Under the pieces are notes generated by a model, which was not told the origin of the DNA, did no database searches, and saw only the letters and a list, made by a program, of their open reading frames with translations. The position numbers and the translations under genes were made by a program. A stretch of DNA of 64,000 nucleotides, taken from contig JADKJU010000003.1 of assembly GCA_016720855.1 (NCBI GenBank), forward strand, positions 1 through 64,000, in the 5' to 3' direction. Shown here one piece after another: positions 40,264 through 52,554 of this stretch (position 1 is the first letter of the stretch; each line of letters opens with the position of its first letter). Origin of the DNA: Betaproteobacteria bacterium. Its GTDB lineage: Bacteria; Pseudomonadota; Gammaproteobacteria; Burkholderiales; Usitatibacteraceae.

Positions 40264-40312
40264 GCGCGTGTCGTCGGCGACCAGGACCTTGTAGATGGCT
40301 GTCTCCCGTTTC

Positions 40313-40837
40313 CTATTGGTTGCCGAGCGGCTCCGACTGCGACAGGAGGACGCGGCGGTCGAAGAGGGAGCGTTGCACCGGTGAGAGAACCTCGTAGAGC
40401 GTCTTCATGCTGGCGGCCGCGGCGACTATCGCGTCCGCGCGCATGCGCTCGTCCTCGGCGAGCGCCGCGAGGAGCCCCGGGGCCGCGGGAGGCGGCGCAT
40501 CGACCGGACGGGGCGCGAGGAACTTCCTCGTGCTCTGGCGTGTGAGTTCGGCCGCATCGCGCACGCTGCGCTCGAACGGACCCCACAGGGCCTGCTGCCC
40601 GGGGTCGAGGCCAAGGTCGGTGCGCAGCGACGGCAGTTCGCGCTCGAGTGCGAACACCGGGTCCGTGGTCCGCGCCGGCCGCATCGCCTGCCCTTGCGCT
40701 TCCGGCGACTGCCCTTCCACGCGCGGCCTGCGCTGGCCGCCCTGCCCCTGCGCCCCGAAGGCGAACGCGATCGAGGCACAGGCAAGGACCAGCGCGCGAA
40801 GGAGGTGTGGCTTCATTGCCGCCATCCGAGGAATCAT
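40313..40837 (-). CDS. Spy/CpxP-like periplasmic protein (LTxxQ family)
   Basis: 174 residues from ATG 40837, which overlaps the upstream stop (TGATG). Signal peptide about 8-30 (LRALVLACASIAFAFGAQG). The mature protein is helical: a Gln/Arg/Pro-rich linker, then LDPGQQALWGPFERSVRDAA and LSPVQRSLFDRRVLL, two LTxxQ-like motifs as in Spy and CpxP chaperones. A role as envelope-stress chaperone or metal-binding protein is inferred. Precedes the REC-GGDEF gene closely. Confidence 0.78.
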   Translation of the reverse strand: MIPRMAAMKPHLLRALVLACASIAFAFGAQGQGGQRRPRVEGQSPEAQGQAMRPARTTDPVFALERELPSLRTDLGLDPGQQALWGPFERSVRDAAELTRQSTRKFLAPRPVDAPPPAAPGLLAALAEDERMRADAIVAAAASMKTLYEVLSPVQRSLFDRRVLLSQSEPLGNQ

Positions 40838-41208
40838 CACTCCACGGGCAGTCCGTCGTTCAATCGCAGCCAGCCCTTGAGCACGCGGTAAAGGTACCAG
40901 AAAAAGAGGATGGTGAACGGCAGCCAGATGATGAGCCACCCGACGAGCGAGACGAACAGCACGGCCGTGATCACCGCGCAGATCGCGATCCACAGCAGCC
41001 CCCACCAGAAGGTGCGCGAGAGCCACGAGAAATGCGAGTCGAGGTAGGTGCCGCGCACGTCGTCGCGCCGGGCCATGCCCAGGATGATCGCCAGCACCGC
41101 GAGCAGCCAGGCCGTGAACGGAGCCAGCGCATGCAGCGCGTAGAGGATGTGGGTCAGTCGCCTGTCGCCCTGGCCACCGCGTTCGGGGACTGCTGCAGGT
41201 TCGTTCAT
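40837..41208 (-). CDS. Small membrane protein, DUF4870-like (copy 1)
   Basis: 123 residues with three predicted membrane helices (about 20-45, 68-92, 90-110). Shares a pattern with the next gene: an N-terminal I/V-x-x-x-L-H/Y-A-L helix, then a DxHFSWLSRTFWWGLLW segment and a closing YRVLKGWLRLNDGLPVE. Function unknown. The tandem copies are probably a duplication. Translationally coupled to the Spy-like gene. Confidence 0.82.
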   Translation of the reverse strand: MNEPAAVPERGGQGDRRLTHILYALHALAPFTAWLLAVLAIILGMARRDDVRGTYLDSHFSWLSRTFWWGLLWIAICAVITAVLFVSLVGWLIIWLPFTILFFWYLYRVLKGWLRLNDGLPVE

Positions 41209-41218
41209 GGCGGGCTCC

Positions 41219-41569
41219 TCAGTCGATGGGACGCTTCTCGTTCAGGCGCAGCCAGCCCTTCACGATGCGGTAGATGACCCAGCACGCCAGGAAGATGAGC
41301 AGCGGGATCCCGATCACGAAGACAGCCAGGGCCCCGAAGGCGAGGCCGCCCACGAGTCCCCACCAGAACGTCTTGATCATCCACTCGACATGGGTGCCGA
41401 GCCAGCTGCCAGCAAGGTCGCTGCGCTTCACGTAGGCAAGGATCACTCCCGCGATGGTGGTCACGCCGCCGGTGAGGAACCCCGCCGCAAAGAGGGCGTA
41501 CATCACGTGCATCACGTTGATGCTGGGGGCTTCGTCGCTCGCCCGATTGCCTGCGGGGTCGGTGCTCAT
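41219..41569 (-). CDS. Small membrane protein, DUF4870-like (copy 2)
   Basis: 116 residues, paralogue of the gene ten bases downstream. Corresponding segments: INVMHVMYALFAAGFLTGG, then GTHVEWMIKTFWWGLVGGL, and YRIVKGWLRLNEKRPID. Three membrane helices. The invariant TFWWGL and KGWLRLN motifs of the two copies mark the family. Function unknown. Confidence 0.82.
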   Translation of the reverse strand: MSTDPAGNRASDEAPSINVMHVMYALFAAGFLTGGVTTIAGVILAYVKRSDLAGSWLGTHVEWMIKTFWWGLVGGLAFGALAVFVIGIPLLIFLACWVIYRIVKGWLRLNEKRPID

Positions 41570-41614
41570 GGCGGTGTCCCTTTCTGTCGGTTGTCGGTTC
41601 GTTCGCGGAGCACG

Positions 41615-42151
41615 TCACTCGTCCTGCCCCGGGTCCATGTCCGGGAACAACACGTCGGTGAATCCGAACTCGCTCATGTCCGGCATGCGCATCGGATAGA
41701 GGATGCCGTCGAGATGGTCGCACTCGTGCTGCACCACGCGAGCGTGGAAACCTTCCGCGACGCGGTCGATGGAGCGTCCGTGCTCGTCGAAGCCGGTGTA
41801 GCGAAGCTTCGTGCGGCGCGGCACCACGCCCCTCAGGCCCGGCACGGAAAGACATCCCTCCCAGCCGTCCTCCATTTCCTCGGTGAGGAATTCGATGACG
41901 GGGTTCACGAGCACCGTGAAGGGAACCTCCTGCGCATCCGGGTAGCGCGGATTGGCGGTGACCCCGAAGATCACCACGCGCACGCTGCTGCCGATCTGCG
42001 GCGCTGCCAGACCCGCGCCGTTCTCGTGGGCCATGGTGTCCTTCATGTCCTCCACCAGGCCCGCGAGTTCCGCCGTGGCGAAACGCTGCACGGGCCGCGC
42101 CACCTCGCGCAGCACGGGGTGTCCCATGCGCAGCACCTCACGGATGGCCAT
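41615..42151 (-). CDS. def: Peptide deformylase
   Basis: Removes the N-formyl group from nascent proteins (EC 3.5.1.88), acting before Map. 178 residues from ATG 42151, which lies 14 bases inside the upstream gene. Three motifs: [10 protein letters not shown] at 45-54, EGCLS with metal ligand C100, and HECDH at 142-146. A 15-residue acidic tail ([10 protein letters not shown]) ends it. This may be one of several deformylases, since def is more often beside fmt. Confidence 0.96.
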   Translation of the reverse strand: MAIREVLRMGHPVLREVARPVQRFATAELAGLVEDMKDTMAHENGAGLAAPQIGSSVRVVIFGVTANPRYPDAQEVPFTVLVNPVIEFLTEEMEDGWEGCLSVPGLRGVVPRRTKLRYTGFDEHGRSIDRVAEGFHARVVQHECDHLDGILYPMRMPDMSEFGFTDVLFPDMDPGQDE

Positions 42152-42887
42152 GGCGCTCCACCACCCTTTCGACCACGAGACGCACACGCCCCATGGCCTC
42201 CTTCAGGACCTGCGAGATCTCCTCCAGCGAGATCGACTGCGCGCTCGAACCGCGCCCGGCTGCGGGATTGGCCACCACGGCGAGGGCCGCGTACGGGATT
42301 TGCAGTTCGCGCGCGAGCGCCGCCTCCGGCATTCCGGTCATCCCCACCAGGTCGGCGCCATCGCGCTCGAGGCGGCTGATTTCCGCCGCGGTCTCCAGGC
42401 GGGGCCCCTGCACGGCCGCATAGGTTCCGCGCGCAACCACGGCCACCCCGGCTTCGGCCGCCGAATCGATGAGCATGCCCCGCGTCGTTGCGCAGTAGGG
42501 ATGCGTGAAGTCCACGTGCACCACGGGCTGCTCGGCCCCCTCGAAGAACGTGGACCGGCGCCCCCAGGTGTAGTCGATGATCTGGTCGGGGATCGCGAGG
42601 ACGCCCGCGCCCAGCCCCGGCGCGATCCCGCCGACGGTGCACACGGCGAGGATGCGGGTGACGCCCTTTTCCCGGAGCGCCCAGAGGTTGGCCCGATAGT
42701 TGATCTCGTGCGGCGCGAGCGTGTGGCCATAGCCGTGGCGCGCCAGGAACGCGACCTCGCCGGCGCCGATGTGGCCGAAGGTGAGCGGGCCGGAGGGCTC
42801 GCCGTAGGGCGTGCGCACGATCTGCTTCCGCATGACCTCGAGGCTCGCAAGCTGGGTGAGGCCTGAACCGCCGATGATGGCGAGCAT
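42138..42887 (-). CDS. S-methyl-5'-thioinosine phosphorylase (MTAP/PNP family)
   Basis: Purine nucleoside phosphorylase-type enzyme, 249 residues. Phosphate loop [38 protein letters not shown], and [15 protein letters not shown] with [14 protein letters not shown] place it in the MTAP family. In proteobacteria this group usually acts on methylthioinosine, giving hypoxanthine; the adjacent hpt gene, which salvages hypoxanthine, supports that. Methylthioadenosine as substrate cannot be excluded. Confidence 0.88.
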   Translation of the reverse strand: MLAIIGGSGLTQLASLEVMRKQIVRTPYGEPSGPLTFGHIGAGEVAFLARHGYGHTLAPHEINYRANLWALREKGVTRILAVCTVGGIAPGLGAGVLAIPDQIIDYTWGRRSTFFEGAEQPVVHVDFTHPYCATTRGMLIDSAAEAGVAVVARGTYAAVQGPRLETAAEISRLERDGADLVGMTGMPEAALARELQIPYAALAVVANPAAGRGSSAQSISLEEISQVLKEAMGRVRLVVERVVERHGHP

Positions 42888-42889
42888 CG

Positions 42890-43432
42890 CTATCCCTTGA
42901 GCGCGTAAATGGCGGGAAGGTTGCGCCACAGCCCGAAGGCGTCCATGCCGAAGCCGAAGACATATCGGTCGGGGACGCGCACCCCGACGAAGTCCGCGGC
43001 CACGGGCTTGTCGCGCTTCAGGTCCTTGTCGGCGAACACCGCGCACAGCACGCGCTTCGCCCCCTGGGAGAGGAGCTTGCCACGCACGGCGGCGAGCGTG
43101 ATGCCCTCGTCGAGGATGTCGTCGATCACGAGCACCGTCCTGCCGCGAACGTCGTCCTTCGGCGCCAGGCGCCATTCGATCTCGCTCCCGGCGGTGCCCT
43201 TCCCGTAGCGCGTCGCCTCGATCGCGCCGAACTCCAGCGGAAAGGCGAGCAGCGGCAGCAGTTGCCCGGTGAGGATCACCGCCCCGCCCATGACCGAAAG
43301 CACCACCGGGAATTCGTCCTCGAGGCTGGCGGTGATCTCGCGGGCCATCCGGGTGACTGCGGTGCGAACCTCGTCGGCGGAAAACACCAGGTCCGCGCTC
43401 GCGAGCAGGGCCCGGGCCTCTTCCCCGTTCAT
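42890..43432 (-). CDS. hpt: Hypoxanthine(-guanine) phosphoribosyltransferase
   Basis: Type I PRTase converting hypoxanthine or guanine with PRPP to IMP/GMP. 180 residues. PRPP-binding motif [18 protein letters not shown]; base-binding lysine in [20 protein letters not shown]. The start overlaps the galU stop by four bases (ATGA), and the thioinosine phosphorylase follows two bases after its stop, a tight salvage unit. Confidence 0.94.
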   Translation of the reverse strand: MNGEEARALLASADLVFSADEVRTAVTRMAREITASLEDEFPVVLSVMGGAVILTGQLLPLLAFPLEFGAIEATRYGKGTAGSEIEWRLAPKDDVRGRTVLVIDDILDEGITLAAVRGKLLSQGAKRVLCAVFADKDLKRDKPVAADFVGVRVPDRYVFGFGMDAFGLWRNLPAIYALKG

Positions 43433-44319
43433 GGCCGTTTCCCGCCGTCGCGGGGGAGCCTGTCGAGGTAGGCCCGAAAGCCCGCGGCCACCTCTTCGTG
43501 GCGCAGGGCGAAATCGACCGTGGCCTCCAGGTAGCCGAGCTTCGAGCCGCAGTCGTAGCGCCGCCCTTCGAACTCGAATGCGTAAACCGGCTCCGCGTCG
43601 AGCAGGTGCCCGATGGCGTCGGTCAGCTGGATCTCCCGGCCCGCGCCGGCGAGCGTTGCCTCGAGGAACTCGAAGACGCGCGGGTTGAGGATGTAGCGGC
43701 CGACCACGCCGAGCGTTGACGGCGACTCGCTCGGCTTTGGCTTTTCCACGATGCCCGTCATGCGCGCGAGGCGCCCCTTGGCGGGCCTGGTCGAAGCGAT
43801 GCCGTAGGAGCCCGTATCGGCCCGGTCGATGTTCTGCACCGCGACCAGGCTCGCGCCGTCCTTCGCGTGCTGGTCCACCATCTGCCTGAGCACGGGGACC
43901 TTCGCGTCGATGAGGTCGTCGGCGAGGATGACTGCAAAGGGCTCGTCGCCCACGAGGTGGCGCGCGCACAGCACCGCATGTCCCAACCCAAGGGCTTCGC
44001 CCTGCCGCACATAGACGCAATTCACGCCGGCCGGCAGCAGCCCGCGCACTTCCTTGAGGAGCCGGGTCTTGCCGGCGGCGTTCAGCTCCGCCTCGAGCTC
44101 GTAGGCCTTGTCGAAGTGGTCCTCGATGGCGCGCTTGCCGCGGCCGGTGATGAAGATCAGATCCGTTACGCCCGCGGCCACCGCCTCCTCCACCGCGTAC
44201 TGGATGAGCGGCTTGTCCACGATGGGGAGCATCTCCTTGGGCGAGGCCTTGGTGACCGGCAGGAAGCGCGTGCCCAGGCCCGCGACGGGAAATACGGCCT
44301 TGCGGATCTTCTTCTTCAT
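43429..44319 (-). CDS. galU: UTP--glucose-1-phosphate uridylyltransferase
   Basis: Makes UDP-glucose for surface polysaccharide and LPS (EC 2.7.7.9). 296 residues from ATG 44319. [22 protein letters not shown] is the nucleotide and catalytic motif; [27 protein letters not shown] and [15 protein letters not shown] are conserved. Placed between ligA and hpt. Confidence 0.97.
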   Translation of the reverse strand: MKKKIRKAVFPVAGLGTRFLPVTKASPKEMLPIVDKPLIQYAVEEAVAAGVTDLIFITGRGKRAIEDHFDKAYELEAELNAAGKTRLLKEVRGLLPAGVNCVYVRQGEALGLGHAVLCARHLVGDEPFAVILADDLIDAKVPVLRQMVDQHAKDGASLVAVQNIDRADTGSYGIASTRPAKGRLARMTGIVEKPKPSESPSTLGVVGRYILNPRVFEFLEATLAGAGREIQLTDAIGHLLDAEPVYAFEFEGRRYDCGSKLGYLEATVDFALRHEEVAAGFRAYLDRLPRDGGKRP

Positions 44320-44326
44320 CGTGGCT

Positions 44327-47448
<3,122 letters not shown>

Positions 47449-47453
47449 GGGAG

Positions 47454-50400
47454 TCAGGCCGCCTGTTTCCTTGCGAATTCCATCGCGGCTTCGATGTCGA
47501 CCTCCACGATACGCGAGACGCCGGGCTCCTGCATCGTGACGCCGATCAGCTGCTGCCCCATCTCCATCGTGATCTTGTTGTGCGTGATGAAGAGGAACTG
47601 CGTCTGCGCCGACATCTGCTTCACGAGTTCGCAGAAGCGCTCGGTGTTGGGGTCGTCGAGCGGCGCGTCCACCTCGTCCAGCAGGCAGAAGGGCGCCGGG
47701 TTCAGGCGGAACAGCGAGAAGACCAGCGCGATCGCCGTGAGCGCCTTTTCGCCGCCCGAGAGCAGCTGGATCGAGGTGTTCTTCTTGCCCGGCGGCTGCG
47801 CGAAGACCTGCAGTCCGGCGTCCAGGATCTCCTCGCCCGTGAGCTTGAGCGAAGCGTTGCCGCCGCCGAAGAGCGCCGGGAACATCTCCTGGAAATTCCG
47901 GTTGACCGTCTCGAACGTGCCCTGCAGGAGTTCGCGCGTCTCGCGGTCGATTCGCTTGATCGCGGCCTCCAGCGTCTCCACCGCCTGGGTGAGGTCGTCG
48001 GCCTGCGCGTCCAGGTAATTCTTGCGGTCGCGCGCCGTGGTGAGCTCGGAGAGCGCCGCGAGGTTCACCGGGCCCAGCGCCGCGATCTCCTCGGTCAGCC
48101 GGTTGATCTCGGCTTGCATGCCGGCCGAGCGCACGCGCTTCTCGAGCTTCTCCGCGAGTTCCTCGCGGGTGACGCCCGCCTCCTGGATCTGCTGCGCGTA
48201 CTGCTCGGCGTGCGTGGAGGCTTCCTGTTCCTTGAGGCGCAGCTCGGTGATGCGCTCGCGCAATGGGTTGAGGGTCTGCTCCGCGGCAAGGCGCCCCTCC
48301 TCGAGCGTGCGCAGCTCGTCGGTCAGGTGCTCCAGCCCCGCGCGCGCGTCGGACAGGGTGCGTTCCCGCTCCGCCTTGACGGCGAGCGCGGCTTGCAGCC
48401 GCTCGCGCACCGTGCCCTCCTCGAGCTTGCCCAGCTCCAGGGACACGTTCGCGCGGTTGGCGGCGAGCGCGGCCATGCGCTCGCCCAGCGACACGGCAAG
48501 CCGGCCCTGCGATTCGACCTTCTCGTGGCAGCTCCTTTCCTGGAAATTCGCCTCCTGCACGGCGCGCTCGGCCGTCATGATCGCGGCGCGCGCGGCGTTG
48601 AGCGCCTCGCCCGCCTGCTTCGCGCCGAGTTCGAGCCCCTGCAGGCGCTGGACGACCTCCTCGACCTTCTGCGACCCCGCGAGGAGCGCGGCCTGCGCCT
48701 CCTGCATCTCGAGGCGCTCCTTCTCGTCCTCCCGGTCGATGTCGGCGAGCTCGACGCGGATGGCCTCGCGCCGCTTCTCGGCCTGCTCCGAGGTTTGCGA
48801 TAGCTTCAGGTGCTCGACCTCGAGCGCGTGTTCCGCCTGCCGCGTGCGCAGCAACTCCTCGCGCAGGCGGCGCGCCTCTTCCTGCGCCTGGCTCACCAGC
48901 GTCTCCAGGTCGCGAAGGCGCGTCTCGACGGCATTGCGCGCGGCGGCGGCGGCCGGCGAGCGCCCCTGCAAATCCTCGATTTCGCGCTGCCGCTGCAGCA
49001 CGCCGTGCAGCTCGGACTGGGGGCCGTGGAAGACCACGCCCTGCCGGCTGAAGAGATGGCCTGCCTTGGACACGAGCAACCCGCCGGGCGGCAGGATGCG
49101 CGCGAGCGCGAGGCCGTCCTCGCCCTCCGGCAGGATGAACACGTGGGCGAGCGCGTCCTTGAGGTACGCCGCCACGCCCGTGCGGGCGCTCGAGACCACG
49201 CCGGACAGGGGCTTCAGGTTCGATCCGGGGACGGCCGCTTCCGGCGCGCCTCGCTCGACGAAAACGGCGAAATTGCCCGGCGGCGCGTCGCGAAGGAGTT
49301 CCGCGAGGCCCCCTTCGTCCGCCAGGCGCGCCGCGTTGAGCCTCACGCCGAGCGCCGCCTCGACGGCATCGTCCCACCCCGCCTCCACGCGGATCGCCTG
49401 CCAGAGGCGCTCGGCGCGGTCCAGCGCGTGACCCTTGGTCCAGTCGGCGAGCCGCGAGTTGTTGTCCAGCTTCGCCTGCTGGTCCTGAAGCGCCTTGAGC
49501 GCCGCCTCGATCTGCGCGACTTCCCGCGTGCGGTCCTGCAGCACCTGCTGCGCCAGCCGGCGCTCCTCCTCGAGGGCCGGCAGCTTCGCCTCCACCACGC
49601 GCTGCGATTCCTCGAGCGCCAATACGCTCGCGCCGGTCTCCTGGCGTCGTGCCGCGATGGCCGCGAGCTTCTCGGGCTCGGGGAAGACGAGCGCCATGTT
49701 CTCCTGTCTGAGGCGGTTCTTGCGCGCCTCCAGCTGGGCCAGGATCTTGAGCGCGTGCGATTCGCGCGTCTCCTCGACGCCCTGCGCCTGTTCCGCGGCG
49801 GACATCTCGCCTTCCGCGGCGCGAACGCTCGCCACGGCTTGCTGCTGCGCGGCCTCGGCGGCCGGCAGGCCTGTCCGGGCCGTCTCCAGGTCCGCCTCGC
49901 GGGCGCCGATCGCGGCACGGGCTGTCTCGATCTCGCCTTCCCAGCGCCCGCGGTCTGCCTGCGCCTCCGCCGTGCGCCTCTCGACCTCCGCGATCTCGAC
50001 GGCGAGCCCCTCGAGCTGCACCCCCATGCGCCGGCGGTTCTCGCCGAGGAACGCGATCTCCTGCTCGAGCGACTGCACCTCGCCGTTGGCGGCGTAGAGG
50101 GCGCCCTGCAGGCTGGAGAGCTGGTCGGTCTCCTCGTAATGGCGGCTGCGCAGCTCCTCGAGCGAGCGCTCGGCGTCGCGCAGGCGGGCCGTCTCGGCCT
50201 CCAGGCTCACCTGCACCTTCTGCACTTCGTTGGCGTAGCGGCTCTTCGCCTGCTCCGCCTCGCGCAGCCGCGTGAAGGCAAGCAGGTTGTGGTTGAGCGC
50301 GAGCTGGGCCTGCAGGTCCTGGTAGCGCGACGCCACCTCCGCCTGCTGGGCCAGGTGCCCGAGCTGCGTATCGAGCTCGGCGCGGATGTCGCCCACGCGC

Positions 50401-50975
50401 GAGAGGTTCTCCCGCGTGTCTTCCAGACGCAGCTCCGTCTCGCGGCGGCGCTCGCGGTACTTGGAGACACCGGCGGCCTCCTCGAGATAGACGCGCAGCT
50501 CCTCGGGCTTCGAGGAGATGACGCGCGAGATCATTCCCTGCTCGATGATCGAGTAGGCGCGCGGGCCCAGGCCGGTGCCCAGGAAGATGTCCTGCACGTC
50601 ACGGCGCCGGACGTGCGTGCCGTTGATGTAGTAGTTGGAGTCGCCGTCGCGCGAAAGGATGCGCTTCACGCTGATCTCCGCGTACTGCGACCACGCGCCG
50701 CTGATGCGCCCGAGCGAATTGTCGAAGACCAGTTCGACGGAGGCCCGGCCCACCGGCTTGCGATCGGAGGAGCCGTTGAAGATCACGTCGTGCATGTGCT
50801 CGCCGCGCAACTGCTTGGCACTCGATTCGCCGAGCACCCAGCGCACCGCGTCGATCACGTTGGATTTTCCGCAGCCGTTGGGGCCGACCACGCCCACCAA
50901 TTGGCCGGGGACCGCGATCGTGGTGGGATCGACGAAGGACTTGAAGCCGGAGAGCTTGACGGAAGTGAGTCGCAA
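47454..50975 (-). CDS. smc: Chromosome segregation protein SMC
   Basis: ATPase of the condensin complex. 1173 residues. Walker A GPNGCGKSNV at 31-40, two long coiled coils around a hinge near 520-640 (RLNAARLADEGGLAELLR), then the C-terminal signature LLSGGEKALTAIAL and Walker B FCLLDEVDAPLDDPN. The start is a TTG at 50975 (MRLTSVKLSGFKSF as in homologues) with no strong Shine-Dalgarno, so translation may be modest. A terminator-like hairpin lies just upstream. Confidence 0.97.
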   Translation of the reverse strand: MRLTSVKLSGFKSFVDPTTIAVPGQLVGVVGPNGCGKSNVIDAVRWVLGESSAKQLRGEHMHDVIFNGSSDRKPVGRASVELVFDNSLGRISGAWSQYAEISVKRILSRDGDSNYYINGTHVRRRDVQDIFLGTGLGPRAYSIIEQGMISRVISSKPEELRVYLEEAAGVSKYRERRRETELRLEDTRENLSRVGDIRAELDTQLGHLAQQAEVASRYQDLQAQLALNHNLLAFTRLREAEQAKSRYANEVQKVQVSLEAETARLRDAERSLEELRSRHYEETDQLSSLQGALYAANGEVQSLEQEIAFLGENRRRMGVQLEGLAVEIAEVERRTAEAQADRGRWEGEIETARAAIGAREADLETARTGLPAAEAAQQQAVASVRAAEGEMSAAEQAQGVEETRESHALKILAQLEARKNRLRQENMALVFPEPEKLAAIAARRQETGASVLALEESQRVVEAKLPALEEERRLAQQVLQDRTREVAQIEAALKALQDQQAKLDNNSRLADWTKGHALDRAERLWQAIRVEAGWDDAVEAALGVRLNAARLADEGGLAELLRDAPPGNFAVFVERGAPEAAVPGSNLKPLSGVVSSARTGVAAYLKDALAHVFILPEGEDGLALARILPPGGLLVSKAGHLFSRQGVVFHGPQSELHGVLQRQREIEDLQGRSPAAAAARNAVETRLRDLETLVSQAQEEARRLREELLRTRQAEHALEVEHLKLSQTSEQAEKRREAIRVELADIDREDEKERLEMQEAQAALLAGSQKVEEVVQRLQGLELGAKQAGEALNAARAAIMTAERAVQEANFQERSCHEKVESQGRLAVSLGERMAALAANRANVSLELGKLEEGTVRERLQAALAVKAERERTLSDARAGLEHLTDELRTLEEGRLAAEQTLNPLRERITELRLKEQEASTHAEQYAQQIQEAGVTREELAEKLEKRVRSAGMQAEINRLTEEIAALGPVNLAALSELTTARDRKNYLDAQADDLTQAVETLEAAIKRIDRETRELLQGTFETVNRNFQEMFPALFGGGNASLKLTGEEILDAGLQVFAQPPGKKNTSIQLLSGGEKALTAIALVFSLFRLNPAPFCLLDEVDAPLDDPNTERFCELVKQMSAQTQFLFITHNKITMEMGQQLIGVTMQEPGVSRIVEVDIEAAMEFARKQAA

Positions 50976-50994
50976 GGTAGTGATTCTTATGAGA

Positions 50995-51027
50995 AAACCC
51001 CACCGAGCCGGACGGCCGGTGGGGTTT
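50995..51027. terminator. Terminator-like hairpin between divergent smc and queF
   Basis: Perfect 11-bp stem AAACCCCACCG (50995-51005) with CGGTGGGGTTT (51017-51027), 11-base loop. On the minus strand it is followed by TTTTCT, like an intrinsic terminator, yet it lies about 20 bases upstream of the smc start rather than after a gene. It may attenuate smc transcription. Confidence 0.6.
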
Positions 51028-51152
51028 GGGGTTCGCGTATGATCCGCATTTTACCGGATCGATTCCCCGCGCCCAATGCCCATGAAGAAATCACCAAAAA
51101 AAACCTTGACAGGCACCGCCCGCGGCCCCGCCGGCGCCGGGGTCATGCGCAA

Positions 51153-51198
51153 GGGGACTGGTCGGCTTTCCCGCTTTCGGGAGAAGGGGCCTGTCCCC
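51153..51198. repeat. Palindromic repeat in the queF 5' region
   Basis: Outer arms GGGGAC (51153-51158) and GTCCCC (51193-51198), with an inner hairpin TCCCG-CTTT-CGGGA (51169-51182). It lies in frame with queF: the frame stays open from an ATG at 51076 through the repeat. The same GGGGAC/GTCCCC core recurs at 51611 and 62907. Confidence 0.65.
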
Positions 51199-51603
51199 GT
51201 GCCGGGCAGCGGTCCGCGCGAATCGGCCTCGAGGGTGCTCGAGACCTTTCCCAACCCTGCGCCCGGTCGCGACTATGCGATCCGCATGGAGATCCCGGAG
51301 TTCACGTGCCTGTGCCCCAAGACGGGCCAGCCGGATTTCGCGACCCTGCACCTCGAGTACGTGCCCGACACGAAGTGCGTGGAGCTGAAGAGCCTGAAGC
51401 TCTACGTGTGGTCGTTCCGCAACGAAGGCCGGTTCCACGAGGCGGTGACGAACGAGATCCTCGACGATCTCGTCGCCGCCACGCGCCCGCGTTTCATGCG
51501 CCTGAGCGCCGAGTTCCTCGTTCGCGGCGGCATCTACACGACCATCGAGGCCGACTACCGCATGAAGGGGTGGAAGGCGCCTGAACGGGTGGCCCTGGAA
51601 TAA
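51199..51603 (+). CDS. queF: PreQ0 reductase (NADPH-dependent 7-cyano-7-deazaguanine reductase), unimodal
   Basis: Reduces preQ0 to preQ1 in queuosine synthesis (EC 1.7.1.13). From GTG 51199 it has 134 residues, the normal unimodal length. Catalytic Cys in [11 protein letters not shown] (C39) and D46; [15 protein letters not shown] is the family's QueF motif; F-HEAVTN and GGIYTTI follow. The frame is open back to ATGs at 51145 and 51076, which would add up to 41 residues encoded largely by the palindromic repeat. Conserved sequence begins only at [14 protein letters not shown], so the short form is preferred, but its ribosome site is weak. Confidence 0.92.
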   Translation: MPGSGPRESASRVLETFPNPAPGRDYAIRMEIPEFTCLCPKTGQPDFATLHLEYVPDTKCVELKSLKLYVWSFRNEGRFHEAVTNEILDDLVAATRPRFMRLSAEFLVRGGIYTTIEADYRMKGWKAPERVALE

Positions 51604-51607
51604 ATCG

Positions 51608-51650
51608 AAAGGGGACAGACCCCTTTCAGGAAAAGGGGTCTGTCCCCTTT
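51608..51650. terminator. Bidirectional terminator from a 19-bp inverted repeat
   Basis: Perfect 19-base arms (AAAGGGGACAGACCCCTTT at 51608-51626 and its complement at 51632-51650) with a 5-base spacer, followed by a T-run to 51652. It starts 4 bases after the queF stop and contains the C-terminus and stop of the convergent EamA gene. Serves as terminator for both. Confidence 0.85.
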
Positions 51651-52513
51651 TTCTGCAGCCCGCTGGCGAGGCTCGCCAGCACGATGAGCGAGCCGCCGAT
51701 CCAGTCCTGCATCCGCAGCCGCTCTCCGGCCAGCCAATAGGACGCCACGGCGGCCACCACCAGCTCGAAGAGCAGGATCACGATGGCGCGGTTGGCCGGC
51801 ACGCGAGTGAGGCCGTACTGCAGCGCCAGGCTCATCGCGAGAAGAGCAAAGCCCACGGTCACCCAGATGTCCCACGTGACTGCCGCGACGCGCATTGCGG
51901 AATCCGTCGCCGTCGGCGCCCACGGCAGGTAGAGCAGGGCGGCCGCGACCACGCCCGCCCAGATGGCGAGCGACTTGGTCGTGTCGCGCAGGTGCGCAAG
52001 GCTGCGCACGAGCACGTTGCCCAGCGCAAAGAAGAACCCGGCCACCACGCCGAGCCATTCCGCCCGCGATGCCGGCCACGGCAGTCCCAGCTCGGGATGC
52101 CACAGCATCACCGCCGCGCCCGCCATCGCGACCGCCATCACGAAGGCGCCGCGCAGGTCGAGCCGCTCGCCGAGCAGCCCGTGCGCGAGCGGCACGGTCC
52201 AGAGCGGCGCGAGATAGAAGAGCAGGAGCACGCGCATCACCTCGCCCTCGAGCACGCCGATCACGTAGGCGAGGTTGCTCCAGCCGATGGCGAGACCCAT
52301 CGCGAGGCAGGCCCACGGCGCGCGCATCACGTCGCGCCAATGGCCCGGGAAGATCGCGCTGCCCGCCACGAGTGCCACGCCGTAAGTGAGGACCGAAGCC
52401 CACCCGCCGTCGAGGCCCGCGGCGCCGAGCAGCCGATAGGGGTACCAGACGACACCCCAGAGGGATGCGCCGGCGAGCAGCGACAGGACGGGAAGGGAGG
52501 GGATGCGCGGCAC
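51626..52513 (-). CDS. DMT superfamily (EamA) transporter
   Basis: Inner-membrane permease, 295 residues with ten hydrophobic helices in two EamA repeats (about 8-140 and 150-285); typical pieces are LAMGLAIGWSNLAYVIGVLEGEVMRV and ANRAIVILLFELVVAAVASYWLAGERL. Substrate unknown: amino acids, metabolites or nucleotide-sugar-like compounds. The last residues (QKKGTDPFS) are encoded by the terminator repeat, so the native C-terminus was probably shorter or different. Confidence 0.9.
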   Translation of the reverse strand: MPRIPSLPVLSLLAGASLWGVVWYPYRLLGAAGLDGGWASVLTYGVALVAGSAIFPGHWRDVMRAPWACLAMGLAIGWSNLAYVIGVLEGEVMRVLLLFYLAPLWTVPLAHGLLGERLDLRGAFVMAVAMAGAAVMLWHPELGLPWPASRAEWLGVVAGFFFALGNVLVRSLAHLRDTTKSLAIWAGVVAAALLYLPWAPTATDSAMRVAAVTWDIWVTVGFALLAMSLALQYGLTRVPANRAIVILLFELVVAAVASYWLAGERLRMQDWIGGSLIVLASLASGLQKKGTDPFS

Positions 52514-52554
52514 TTTCAGGCATCATTCTACCGTCCCTCCCACCCCGGTTCCCG

